This document shows, one piece after another, positions 34,832-44,858 of a DNA stretch of 64,000 bases. The position numbers were made by a program, and so were the translations under genes. The stretch's first letter is position 1. Each line of letters opens with the position of its first letter. Below the pieces are notes generated by a model. It did not search any database, was not told the origin of the DNA, and saw only the letters and a list, made by a program, of their open reading frames with translations. The DNA is from Rhynchopus sp. YZ270_cl-10 (taxonomy: Eukaryota; Euglenozoa; Diplonemea; Diplonemida; Diplonemidae): positions 1,116,001 through 1,180,000 of the forward strand of contig OZ037848.1 in assembly GCA_964035575.1 (NCBI GenBank), written 5' to 3'.

Positions 34832-34880
34832 TAAGGTGACTAAGTATGTGAGAGCTTGGATTCATCTTAAAAATCCTTCC
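34832..34880 (+). repeat. Hairpin element (family A)
   Basis: AAGGTGACTAAG, loop TATGTGAGAG, CTTGG, then ATTCATCTTAAAAATCC. Five pairs including one U-G. Confidence 0.6.
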
Positions 34881-34908
34881 TTTTGTTTCAGATGACAGAA
34901 CGAAATTA

Positions 34909-34966
34909 AAATAGTAGCTCATCATCATTGGGTCTACACTAATACAACCAAGTTTTCAGATAAAAA
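34909..34966 (+). repeat. Dispersed repeat family D
   Basis: TAGCTCATCATCATTGGGTC, then TACACTAATACAACCAAGTT. It follows a family A element by about 30 bp. Confidence 0.6.
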
Positions 34967-35309
34967 AAAGCAACTGTGATAAATGCCCCTTTACCATGGT
35001 GTGGCATTGATCATAATAACCCACTTCTTGATTGTCAATGCAACGACACATCCTTCTTTTTGTTACAGGGTACTTATCCTTTCATGGCTGGCATCGTATG
35101 TGGGTCAGTTGGAGTGCCTGTATCAATAACTGTCCCTTTCTTTTTTGCCATACGCGGTTCAAACTGGGTGTGTTGTGTGCGTGTGTTTTTTGCAGTTTTT
35201 TGTGCCACACGGTTTCGCACAACACCCCTCAAATAAACACATTTTCCCAACAGGCCAAAGACGTTGTTCATCACCGTAGTTCAATTAGCTATGGTTGTGT
35301 CTCTTCTGT

Positions 35310-35352
35310 AAGGTGGCTAAGCATGAGAGTCTTAGGGTCATCTTATAAACTT
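35310..35352 (+). repeat. Hairpin element (family A)
   Basis: AAGGTGGCTAAG, loop CATGAGAGT, CTTAG, then GGTCATCTTATAAACTTTTC. Five-pair stem CTAAG/CTTAG. Confidence 0.7.
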
Positions 35353-35769
35353 TTCCTTCTTTTTGTTCTTCTTTCTTTTGGTCGTACTCCTTATGCGATG
35401 GTACACAAAACTAAAAAGATCATTTGTACGATGTGCGTTGTGTTGCACTGTGGGGGAGTTTTTTTTTCTTCTTTTTGTGGCTGAAAAGTCGTTTTACAAT
35501 GTTGTTCTTAGGTGACCAAAGAGCATGGGGTATCGTTAGGTTACCACCATTTTTTTTTGACAGTCAGGGACAAGGGACACAAACACATAAGTGATGACAG
35601 ATATCGTCATGTTTGTACTTTTTTTTTTTTTTACGGTCCCCTCTTTCGTTTTATCTGAGCAAGATACATACCCTCCAATGTTTCTGCTGAGATGATATTT
35701 TCCCTTTCCTTGATCCCCAAATTATTCCCAAATAAAAAAGAAAACCAAAAAGTTAAAAAATGTCTTGAT

Positions 35770-35806
35770 TAAGGTGACTAATCACTACGAGGCTTAGGAT
35801 CATCTA
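35770..35806 (+). repeat. Hairpin element (family A), about 580 nt upstream of the phosphoesterase start
   Basis: AAGGTGACTAATCACTACGAGGCTTAG, then GATCATCT. Outer CTAA/TTAG pairs remain. Confidence 0.6.
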
Positions 35807-36386
35807 AAAAAAAATCCCTTTTTGTTCCTGTCCTTTTACCATCTTTAGAAAAAGCTTCCGTCATTGTTTTATTATTTTTTGTGTGATTCATTTCTTCGTA
35901 ATGTTGACCTTTACTGCCTCTGCCCCGTTCTTTGAATGTACCTGCCCCTTGCTTGGGTTAGTGTACTATTTGTACTCTGTTTCACAGAAAGATAAAAGAA
36001 ATCCACTCTTCACCCATTTAAGTTTCATTATTTTGTGTTTTTGGCGACTTTTTTTCAAAGAGGTTTCCTCTTCACGTCGGTGGGAGCGTATTGCAGTAAT
36101 AAAAATATCACCACAGAATATTTATTACACACTTTACGCACAAAAAGCGCCGAACATATTTGTCATACTGCATTCACTCAAAACCCACCCACCCTCTCCC
36201 TCGACACCACTACCACCCCCTCACCCCCAGCAACCCTCCTCCACAAAAAAGAAAATAATCACCCCACACAGTCTTTCCCTTTCCCTTTCATTACTTCAAT
36301 TTTTTTATTTTGGTTTTCTTTTTTTTTGTTTTTGCTTTTTTTGGGGTTTTTTGAAGAGACAGGGGCGGCGTCGATACGCAGATAAA

Positions 36387-37682
36387 ATGCGGGACGCAAA
36401 GGGACGACAAACCCTTGCGGGACGCGTTGTGCTTGGGTCTCTAGTTGTTGTTGTGGCTGCTCTGTTTTTGGCACGCATCCTATTCGCAGGCAACCGCGAC
36501 GTCACACCTGACACAGAAAAACTAACTCGCAGTAGATTTGCGTTTGAAACCTCCGACGGCAAAAACGCGCCCACCGCACCACGCCATGAGTTCAAAGTGG
36601 TCACCGACATTCACTATGATGGGGGTCCATACACCACTGCAAAGGGCTCCGCTCTAATCAAACTTAAAGCAGTCCTGCGGGAAATGAACACCGAAGGGTA
36701 CCACCACGCAAAACGACGGAACAGTGTGACCGAGGTCCCTATCACCGCGGCTCCTCGAGGGCAGCCGCAGAGCAGTCCTTTTCTTGCTATATTGGGCGAC
36801 GCAAAGGATGAGAATCCAATCGAACCTACGCAAGCTGCAGTGAGAAAGAATTTAGAGGATGTCAGTTCGTTGGTGCATAACGATTGGGGTGGTGATGTGC
36901 ATTGGGTAGTGGGAAACCACGATGTGGACCGGCTATTTAAATCAGAGTGGAGGAGTATCGTCAACCACGGCAGGTCCAACGCTCCAAAGCGAAGCTACTA
37001 TTCACAGCTCGTCGGCGATTCGTATCAGAACAGACGACGTCATATGTACCTCATCGTTCTAGACGCAGGGTTCTTTAGTGATGGGGTAGAGTGGGGGTGT
37101 CTTTCTTGCAATGATGAGAACGAACACCGTGGATGGGACCACAGCTATGTTCCCAGCACAGAGAGGGATTGGTTGGTCACAACGCTCAATACGATCCGTG
37201 AGGAGCAAGGTGTTGCGGTGGTTCTCTCTCACGCCCGGCTGGACCTGCCTCATTCCGACCGTGAAGCAAAGCTTACTGTACGGAATGCCGCTGAAGTGCG
37301 TAAAATCATTTCTCTCGACAAAGGGTTAACCGTCCCCCTCGTCTTACATGGGCATGACCACAAAGCAGGGCACTCCCCTCAAACATTGGACGGCGTGCTC
37401 TACTATACGGTACCTGCATTGGTAGATGCAGGACTCCCCAGTCTTCCATGGCTTTCGGTGTACGTGTCTGCTGCTCCCCCATGTTATGTGAGCATCCGCG
37501 GGCACGGCCCCGCAACAAACTTTGAGCACCCCTATCAGTGTCTCAGAACGCCGGCCCCAGCGCAGCCTTCTCCCGAGCCTTTGGACGATTCGAATAAGAA
37601 TAAGAATCCGGTCGCGTTGGAGCCTGCTGCAGTCGCAATCGAGCCAGCGACTGTTGCTGAAGAGAAGGAGGTGAAGAAGTGA
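36387..37682 (+). CDS. Membrane-anchored calcineurin-like metallophosphoesterase
   Basis: A single exon of 431 residues. I start at the ATG at 36387 because it precedes a type II signal anchor (about residues 11-34: GRVVLGSLVVVVAALFLARI); the frame is open upstream to 35883 but that part is T-rich and unlike protein. The metal-binding motifs of the family are all present in order: D74-x-H76, GD at 137-138, GNHD at 176-179, H282 (LSHARLD) and GHDH at 322-325. The arrangement resembles Mn-dependent ADP-ribose/CDP-alcohol diphosphatases, but substrate cannot be deduced. The catalytic domain would face the endomembrane lumen or cell exterior, and the tail is Pro/Ala/Glu-rich. No intron seen. Confidence 0.88.
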   Translation: MRDAKGRQTLAGRVVLGSLVVVVAALFLARILFAGNRDVTPDTEKLTRSRFAFETSDGKNAPTAPRHEFKVVTDIHYDGGPYTTAKGSALIKLKAVLREMNTEGYHHAKRRNSVTEVPITAAPRGQPQSSPFLAILGDAKDENPIEPTQAAVRKNLEDVSSLVHNDWGGDVHWVVGNHDVDRLFKSEWRSIVNHGRSNAPKRSYYSQLVGDSYQNRRRHMYLIVLDAGFFSDGVEWGCLSCNDENEHRGWDHSYVPSTERDWLVTTLNTIREEQGVAVVLSHARLDLPHSDREAKLTVRNAAEVRKIISLDKGLTVPLVLHGHDHKAGHSPQTLDGVLYYTVPALVDAGLPSLPWLSVYVSAAPPCYVSIRGHGPATNFEHPYQCLRTPAPAQPSPEPLDDSNKNKNPVALEPAAVAIEPATVAEEKEVKK

Positions 37683-37799
37683 ATTGGGTTTATCAAAAAA
37701 GGGGGAAAGAGACTTTCAGATTTTGAAATTGGGATCAGGGAAATGGGAAGGCGGAGAGGGGGAAGGGGAGGCTAGGTTGTGTTATAGGTGCTCGGCCCC

Positions 37800-37992
37800 G
37801 ACCGAATACCGTACAATTCGTACAATACGATTACCGTATTATACGGTGGTATACAGTATTATACAGAATTATACGGTGTCATACAGTGCTGCTGGGGACC
37901 GAATACCTTATAATTCGTACAATACGGTTACCGTATTATACGGTATTATACGGTGTTATACAGTGCTGCTGGGGACCGAATACCGTATAATT
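37800..37992. repeat. Imperfect tandem repeat rich in TATACGGT palindromes
   Basis: Two full units (98 and 76 bp) and the start of a third, each beginning GACCGAATACC and containing CCGTATTATACGG. It sits 118 bp after the phosphoesterase stop codon. Confidence 0.75.
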
Positions 37993-38411
37993 TTACAACC
38001 TAGAGGGGGAGGGGGAGGGTAGATAGGTTCATCTTGCGTTTTCTTTTTGTGTTTTTGGTGGGGTAGAGGAGTGTTTAAATGGGGGGTTTGGGGAGTGGGG
38101 TGTGGTGGGCTATGCTGTAGCATTTTGAGTGTTATCTTGTACAGTGAAGACTGTATTGCATGACACAGCTGCACCAAAAACAGAAACAATCAAATCGAAA
38201 GTTCACCATCTCTGGTGTACCGCGCAATTTAAAAAAAAATTTTAAAAAAAACCGATGTCTTGCCAAAAAGAAAGTTCTGCTCCTTAACGATATATTGGTG
38301 TTCATTGGGTGGTCGTTCATCCTTCAAGTTGTTCATCTAAGTATCGAAAAATTCTGTTATTTTGGCGTGACTGGGAAGTAGTTCGAAATTACATGAATTC
38401 GTCATTTCCCC

Positions 38412-38458
<47 letters not shown>

Positions 38459-38772
38459 ACGAATTCGCGTCTCCTCCAGTCATGCCTGTTCTTTTCATTT
38501 TTTAAAATTTTTACAACTTCAGTCTTTGTTTTTCAGAGAGTTTGCATGAGGGGACTTCCATCTTATAAATTTTCTGTTTTATGAAATTGTTTGTGTTTTC
38601 CCCCTTTTTTTGTCCTCTCTCTTTCGTTCTCTGAATACCACTTTCTCACTTTTTTACGATTACCTACCAGGGGCTTTACAATGACCCCAGTAAATCTGGT
38701 TTTGTGTGACCTGCAGTGAGTTTAGTTCACTTTACCCTGGCACTGTCTAACCCCTTCCCCCCCCTTTTTTTA

Positions 38773-38816
38773 GGTGACTCAGATGACTAAACAGGCTTAG
38801 GTTCATCTTCTAAACT
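38773..38816 (+). repeat. Hairpin element (family A)
   Basis: TTTTTTTAGGTGACTCAGAT, then GACTAA-ACAGGC-TTAGGTTC and ATCTTCTAAACTTTTTTT. A four-pair stem CTAA/TTAG with a shortened loop. Confidence 0.55.
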
Positions 38817-39544
38817 TTTTTTTCGTTTTATTGTGTACGTGTTCCGCTGCTCTGTGCATATTTTGCATTCCAACCCACATTCTTCAAAAAAGAAAAAATG
38901 AGGATATGTCCAGCCCTTCCCAGACGTAACGTAAGAAATGTACCTCTTGCGTGGATCATTGATCCAAATACGGAAGGGTCTATTGGGGTTCCTTTCCAAA
39001 AAAGGGGAGCGCTGTTTTTTCTTTTTGTGTGTATTGCTTTTTCAGCTGTGTGTTTGAAATCAAATATGGGGAGGTTCCTGCGGAATAGTGCTCAATGTAA
39101 AATGTGGCATGTGTTCTTTGATAAGCAAGGGAGGTCCCTAAGAGCGGAGCATTGTCGGTCTCGATTTCGGTGGAAGGAGGTACAGTGTCTGCATCCGTCT
39201 TTTTTGGGCGTTCATCAAATTCAATTTTTTTTTTATCTTCTTCGTGTGCAATCCCAAAAATGATGCCCTAACCCAGTTTTTTTTTTGTAAAGCAGTTGTA
39301 CTGCTTTCCAGTTTGTTTTGTTTCAATCAAAAAAATATTTGTTCATCCCTCTCTAACTCCTGCCGAGTTAGTTCTTGCCCCCCCACTATCAATGGAACCA
39401 AAACAATAAAAAATTACTAATCCAACCAAATTTTCAAAAAAAAAAATATAGTGCAGCCTGTGGCAGCTACACTGATTTAACAGATTACCAAAGGGGAAAA
39501 AAAAATCTGCTTTTTTTTTTTTTTTTGTGCCCCACACATCAGGG

Positions 39545-40306
39545 CAGGCCTAATGCTATCCGCTGGTTCGCTGGTTCACTTTTATTTATTATTTTTATTT
39601 TTTATCCGCTGGTTCGCTGGTTCACCCTTAAAAATGGGGGTTTTTTGGGACGGAGGGTTCTCTGCCTGTGGTATGCCGTGGGTACCTTGGTCCTGGAGAT
39701 GTGGGCGCCTGCGCCCGCATCTTCAGGAGGTGACGATGGAGACCTGTTTCAGGGACTCAATGATGCACCCTCCTTGCCGGCAAAAATTAAAAAAGTAGCG
39801 TACCGTGCGCCTGCGGCGCAGCTCAAAAACTGGCAGCCCACAGACCTCTACCATAGTTTGGCTGTAAAAATGTTCGGTTTTAGGTCACAATTTTTGAAAT
39901 GTTGCGTACCGTGGCTTCGCCAGAAAGTTTTGATGTCAACCGCCGTTTCTTCTTGTACTGAGGGAGGGGTTGCGTTCACAAGAGAGAACCTAGTGCGACG
40001 GCTTGACGTGGAAAAACGTGAGAAAAGGGCTGGTTTGGTTCTTGATGCACGTTACCATCCCACGTCATCACGTATTTACGCGAAATGAACGGACCTTTTC
40101 GCGCGGAGCGCAAATTTTTTTTTTTTGAACCCTTTTTGGACATATCTTCACGGTTTTGGCAACCGTTTTGGGGAGAAAAAAAATTTTCATGAAACTAAGC
40201 GAAAACCCTGGACCCCTTCCCGGAGGGAAAATTTTTTTGGGATTTTTTTTTTTTCTCCCGCTGGTTCACTTTTTTTCCCCCTCCCCCAAAGTTAGCATTA
40301 GGCCTG
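39545..40306. mobile_element. hAT-type MITE, 762 bp
   Basis: Perfect 14-bp termini CAGGCCTAATGCTA / TAGCATTAGGCCTG and a perfect 8-bp target duplication CATCAGGG (39537-39544, 40307-40314). CGCTGGTTC repeats lie near both ends. The interior (from GTAGCGTACCGTGCGCCTGC) is related to 34240-34625. An open frame across it is not a gene. Confidence 0.9.
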
Positions 40307-40328
40307 CATCAGGGTTTCTTCATTTGCT

Positions 40329-40376
40329 TAAGGTGACTAAGCACGAGAGGCTTAGGATCATCTTATAAACTTTTCT
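40329..40376 (+). repeat. ACGAGAG hairpin element (family A), consensus-like copy
   Basis: AAGGTGACTAAGC, loop ACGAGAG, GCTTAGG, then ATCATCTTATAAACTTTTCT. A perfect six-pair stem at 40337-40355. It lies just 3' of the MITE ending at 40306. Confidence 0.85.
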
Positions 40377-40582
40377 TTGTTTATTTCGTTCTTTCGTTGT
40401 TTCTTCCCCCCCTTTTTTTTCGTTTGTTTTGTTCCGATGTTGAAGAGAGTGTGAGGTCAGCTTATTGTGAAGATTGGCTGCCACATACATATAGTAATCG
40501 GAAGCAGTTGTTTAAAATTCTGCTTTTTAGATGGATTCTCGTGAAAAGCCCTATCCAAGCGAGACCTATGTTTGCTTTTTTT

Positions 40583-40660
40583 CAGTGCCCTGCGTCCGCT
40601 GATCAACGGTGAGGCGTTTGCACTTTCAACTTCTCTTTTATTTTGTACACAAATAAAGCG
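40583..40660 (+). repeat. Dispersed repeat family B
   Basis: CAGTGCCCTGCGTCCGCTGA, then TCAACGGTGAGGCGTTTGCA and CTTTCAACTTCTCTTTTATT. CCG/CGG and TGC/GCA can pair. Confidence 0.55.
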
Positions 40661-41098
40661 TCTCTCCCTGGTTCGACAACCTCCGGTGTCTGCGTCCACA
40701 GAGATGCTTGCACTTCCAGCTTCCATTTTTTTTTCTTTCTTTTTTTTCACAACCTTCCTTCACCCCCCCCTTCTGCTGCCGAAGGTAAAGTAAGGTATAG
40801 TATTGAAATCGGTGTAAGGGGGAAGAACAAGGGTCAATTTTACTACACCGGATTTTGGAGGAAATTGCTTCCTCTAACAAAACAGCAGCTAGGCTTCAGT
40901 CAGTTTTCTACGTTCATCATTTTTTCTCTTTTTTTTCCCGATGAGTGGAGGGTGGAAAAATCGGCGAACTGTATGTGAAGGGTCACAGCATAGTGGTGAC
41001 TACCACTATGCTGTCCACTAGAAGGGGTAGGGTTTTAGATCCATCTTCTGGTCATGCACCAAAGACTCAGCTAATGAGAAGGATTTTGCCGTATTCAT

Positions 41099-41174
41099 AG
41101 AAAATTATCGACCGTAATGTTCGACCTTTTCAGTATTTTTCTGGAAGTTTGACCTTTTTTACGGTCGATAATTT
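41099..41174. repeat. 76-bp hairpin
   Basis: AAATTATCGACCGTAA and TTACGGTCGATAATTT pair perfectly. TTCGACC and TTTGACC lie inside. Probably a miniature inverted-repeat element. Confidence 0.65.
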
Positions 41175-41351
41175 GTGTACAAATACGGTATCTCAATCTA
41201 CCTTTTTGTAGTGAAGTGCACTAGGCGCATCTTTCAGCCTTATTGTTTTTCTTCTCGATGAAGGTGCGGCACTCTGTGCTTGCTCTGTGCTCCTGAAATT
41301 GAAAGAAAAGTGAATTCTGGGTTTTGTTTGCTTTTTTTTAGATAATGGTAA

Positions 41352-41388
41352 AGATGTGTGCACGAAAGGCACATATTACAAACTTTTT
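41352..41388 (+). promoter_or_regulatory. Hairpin element (family A) about 380 nt upstream of the gene at 41766
   Basis: GTGTGC, loop ACGAAAG, GCACAT, then ATTACAAACTTTTTTT. Six pairs including one G-U. The loop A replaces G, and the stem is the GTGTGC type. Confidence 0.6.
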
Positions 41389-41765
41389 TTTTGCTCGTTA
41401 CCAGGTTTTTTTGAGGGTTGCAGGAAGATAGTGAAGACTGTCCGAATAGCAGCTACAATAAACCAAATCATCATTTTTATTTTATGCGGCAAGCCCATCT
41501 CTCTTCAGCTTGGTGCGAACATAAGCAGAGAAGGCTTTTCCATCATTCCACCAACCCTATTTTTTCTCTCTTACAAAATTCAATTTTTTCCCCATCTCTC
41601 CTCTCTTCTCGATTTTTTTCCTTCTGGTCGAATGGTCGGTAAGACAAAAGTAGCGTTGCGTTTTTTTTCTCTCTTCCAACCCCTACACACAAACAAACAA
41701 AACTTTCAAATCCCGTTCAGGAAAAAGAAGGTGCAAATGTAAACACAGCAAAAAAATAAAATAAA

Positions 41766-42653
41766 ATGGTACAGAGGAATTGTTGCAGACATCGGTGTAG
41801 CGGTGCGCGTCCACGCACTGCTCCGGTCCTGCGTGGTGGGAGTGGTGAGAGCAGTCTGCACCGACCGGCACCCCCTGAAGGTGCAAGGCGGAGGTCTCGT
41901 CCTTCCACTGCGTATACTGCGCCGGTACCGCCATCTCCACAGCTTCCTCCGCCAATTCCAAAGGCAGATCGACCGTCTTTTACTAGCAACTCTGTCGAAA
42001 AGGGCGGCGAACAACGTGTCGAAGCACGTCTCATCCTGCCTGCACACTCCTGCATGTACCACGTCATGCGAGACCGATTCCACAGCACCCAAGGCACCCT
42101 CAGGTTTACTGCCTCAAACATTGCCTTTTTGAATTGCTCTAAAACCATGAAGCTGCAGTTTCCGTTGACGTATCCAGATGTGATGCAGTATGCGAAGTTG
42201 GTGTGGGGGGATGCAAAGAAGAATGGGTCGGTGTACGTTGGGAAGAGGGTGGTCCACTTTGTGTCCTCTGCGGAGCTGTCTGCGTATTTGTTGGGGCAGT
42301 TGTTGGGGAAGTCGATGGAGATCGACCCCTGGCAGAGCATCATCGGGTGCAAGATGGGGGACGGTGATGCTGCGTCCAGCTCCGCCGCATCCTCAATGCC
42401 TTCTGTCCCCAGCACACCCTCCGCCTTCGAAGAAGAGCAACGTTCCGACGCAGGGCTCCCAACCCCTTCCCCCGTCTCCTCCGTCACCACCATCTCTGAT
42501 GCCGGCTCAGAGCTCGAATCCTGGCACGTCCCCTCCCCAGAATACCAACGCGCAAAGCGCTTCAAATACAGCCCACACTTCGCCATGCCTCCTACGACCT
42601 TACCTAAGGTGATCCCACCAATCGCAAGAAGCAGAACTCTATCAATGGTGTGA
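41766..42653 (+). CDS. Unknown protein, possible GRAM/PH-like core
   Basis: 295 residues in a single exon, with an A-rich leader before the ATG. I do not recognise the family. Residues 1-80 are basic and Pro/Ser-rich and probably disordered. Residues about 83-185 look folded: RVEARLILPAHSCMYHVMRD, then GTLRFTASNIAFLN, KMKLQFPLTYPDV-like text and VHFVSSAELSAYLLGQLLGK. The alternating strands ending in GTLRFTASNIAF are reminiscent of GRAM or PH domains that bind membranes, but this is a guess. Residues from about 205 are Ser/Pro/Thr-rich. It is supported as a gene by GC-rich codon use and by the contrast with AT-rich flanks. Confidence 0.7.
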   Translation: MVQRNCCRHRCSGARPRTAPVLRGGSGESSLHRPAPPEGARRRSRPSTAYTAPVPPSPQLPPPIPKADRPSFTSNSVEKGGEQRVEARLILPAHSCMYHVMRDRFHSTQGTLRFTASNIAFLNCSKTMKLQFPLTYPDVMQYAKLVWGDAKKNGSVYVGKRVVHFVSSAELSAYLLGQLLGKSMEIDPWQSIIGCKMGDGDAASSSAASSMPSVPSTPSAFEEEQRSDAGLPTPSPVSSVTTISDAGSELESWHVPSPEYQRAKRFKYSPHFAMPPTTLPKVIPPIARSRTLSMV

Positions 42654-42845
42654 GGTTGTGGAGTTTTTTGTGCGATTTTTTAGTGATTTTTTTTGTCGAC
42701 AATTTTATGTACAACCTTTTGAATAGCGGTTGTTGAGAGACGTACGTCTCAAGAAGTTTTCTTGAAGGTGGCTACTCACACAGAGGCGGTATCTTGCAAA
42801 CTTCTTTCTTATTTTTTTAGTTCCCCCTTCCCCTTTTTGTTGACT

Positions 42846-42930
42846 CTGGGGTTCGAGCAACCCCGAGAACGCCCCGCCGGTGTGCCCACCGTGAGGCGTT
42901 TTGCACTTTTCCCCAACTTCCCTTTTGTTG
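42846..42930 (+). repeat. Family B repeat with 5' hairpin
   Basis: CTCTGGGGTTCGAGCAACCC and GAGAACG are followed by CCGTGAGGCGTTTTGCACTT. Same order of parts as at 22004. Confidence 0.55.
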
Positions 42931-43248
42931 CTCTCTCCACTTACGTGGAGACATAGCACACGTGTCCCCCTCCCTCCCCTCCCCTCCTCTCCTCACAATC
43001 AAACTTGTTTGAGCAGCTTTGCTGCGGATTGGGGGGTTCGGATAAAAAGACATAAAAATAATAGCGACAATTCCTCTCACTTTTTGATATTTTCTACCAC
43101 TTACTTACGGTAAGGTTGGAAGGGGACCGGGAATAAACAACACCTCCTTCATCAGGATTTTCAATTTTTGATTCCCTAGTCGGTGTGTTTCTCCTCCCCC
43201 GTACGTTTTACTTCACATCGGGTTTGTTTTTGGTTAGGGGGGGGGGGG

Positions 43249-44838
43249 TAGGGGGTCCGACTGTGAGTAAAATTACCGTACAAAAAACTCATTATTAAAC
43301 TTCTGGTCATTTCCAAGGCAACTGCGGGTGAAAAACACCCTCAGAGTGGGTCACAGGGGGCCTGTGGGCCGAAAAACGACCCAGAAGCCACCCCAGAATA
43401 CAAAAAAATGGAAAAAAATAGTGAAAAAACGGCTTTTTTCAGGTTTTGGCCATATTGGGCAAAATAGCGATTTTTCAAGAAAAACCCAAAAAAACGGTTA
43501 TTTTTTGACATCACAAAACCTCCTTTGGCACAAATATACCCCAAAAGTGGCCCGTGAGTCCATTCCAACCTGTTTTGGACATATTTGACACTTTTGGAAG
43601 TGTTTTTTTGGTGTTTTTACGTCAAAAAAAATACCCTGGCAATACCCTGACCGCGCTCCGGCAGCATTCCGGCATGCTGTTTGACCCATATAGGGGTCAA
43701 GAAATGGCCAAAACCCCCCGAAAAAGGACCCTGGGAGCCCAGATAGTTCCAAATTTCCACCACATCCCCACCCAAACACTGCAAAAACACGACAGAAAAT
43801 CGTCTTAAAAAACACACTTTTTTCAAAAAGGTCATTATGGAGCCTGTCTGACGATAGCGATTTTTCAAGAAAAACCCAAAAAAACGGCTATTTTTTGACA
43901 TCACAAAACCTCCTTTGGCACAAATATACCCCAAAAGTGGCCCGTGAGTCCATTCCAACCTGTTTTGGACATATTTGACACTTTTGGAAGTGTTTTTTTG
44001 GTGTTTTTACGTCAAAAAAAATACCCTGGCAATACCCTGACCGCGCTCCGGCAGCATTCCGGCATGCTGTTTGACCCATATAGGGGTCAAGAAATGGCCA
44101 AAAACCCCCGAAAAAGCACTCCGGGAACCCAGATAGTTCCAAATATCCACCACATCCCCACCCAAACACCGCAAAAACACGACAGAAAATCGTCTTAAAA
44201 AACACACTTTTTTCAAAAAGGTCATTATGGAGCATGCCTGACGACCTTTTTGAAAAAAGTGTGTTTTTTAAGACGATTTTCTGTCGTGTTTTTGCAGTGT
44301 TTGGGTGGGGATGTGGTGGAAATTTGGAACTATCTGGGCTCCCAGGGTCCTTTTTCGGGGGTTTTTGGCCATTTCTTGACCCCTATATGGGTCAAACAGC
44401 ATGCCGGAATGCTGCCGGAGCGCGGTCAGGGTATTGCCAGGGTATTTTTTTTGACGTAAAAACACCAAAAAAACACTTCCAAAAGTGTCAAATATGTCCA
44501 AAACAGGTTGGAATGGACTCACGGGCCACTTTTGGGGTATATTTGTGCCAAAGGAGGTTTTGTGATGTCAAAAAATAACCGTTTTTTTGGGTTTTTCTTG
44601 AAAAATCGCTATTTTGCCCAATATGGCCAAAACCTGAAAAAAGCCGTTTTTTCACTATTTTTTTCCATTTTTTTGTATTCTGGGGTGGCTTCTGGGTCGT
44701 TTTTCGGCCCACAGGCCCCCTGTGACCCACTCTGAGGGTGTTTTTCACCCGCAGTTGCCTTGGAAATGACCAGAAGTTTAATAATGAGTTTTTTGTACGA
44801 AATTTTATACACAAGTCTATTAGGAGTCGGACCCCCTA
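43249..44838. mobile_element. Fold-back element FB1 (1590 bp)
   Basis: Ends TAGGGGGTCCGACT / AGTCGGACCCCCTA. Nearly the whole unit is an inverted repeat: the left arm (from 43283) is the complement of the right arm (to 44800), and part of the left arm is duplicated in direct orientation (about 43460-43850 and 43855-44235). A 12-base G run lies just outside the left end and a 20-base G run outside the right. No transposase; open frames occur in both directions because the arms mirror each other. Confidence 0.85.
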
Positions 44839-44858
44839 GGGGGGGGGGGGGGGGGGGG
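44839..44858. repeat. Poly(G) tract, 20 bases
   Basis: Uninterrupted G run separating FB1 from FB2. Comparable G/C runs (12 to 18 bases) lie at 43237-43248, 46048-46063 and 49965-49982, the other borders of the fold-back units. Confidence 0.95.

Noticed and set aside
35883-36386. N-terminal extension of the phosphoesterase to 35883
   Set aside because: The extension is T-rich, low-complexity and unlike the GC-rich coding part. The ATG at 36387 directly precedes a good signal anchor.
39375-40088. 237-residue + strand open frame
   Set aside because: It runs across the left end of the 39545 MITE and has no domain or codon bias.
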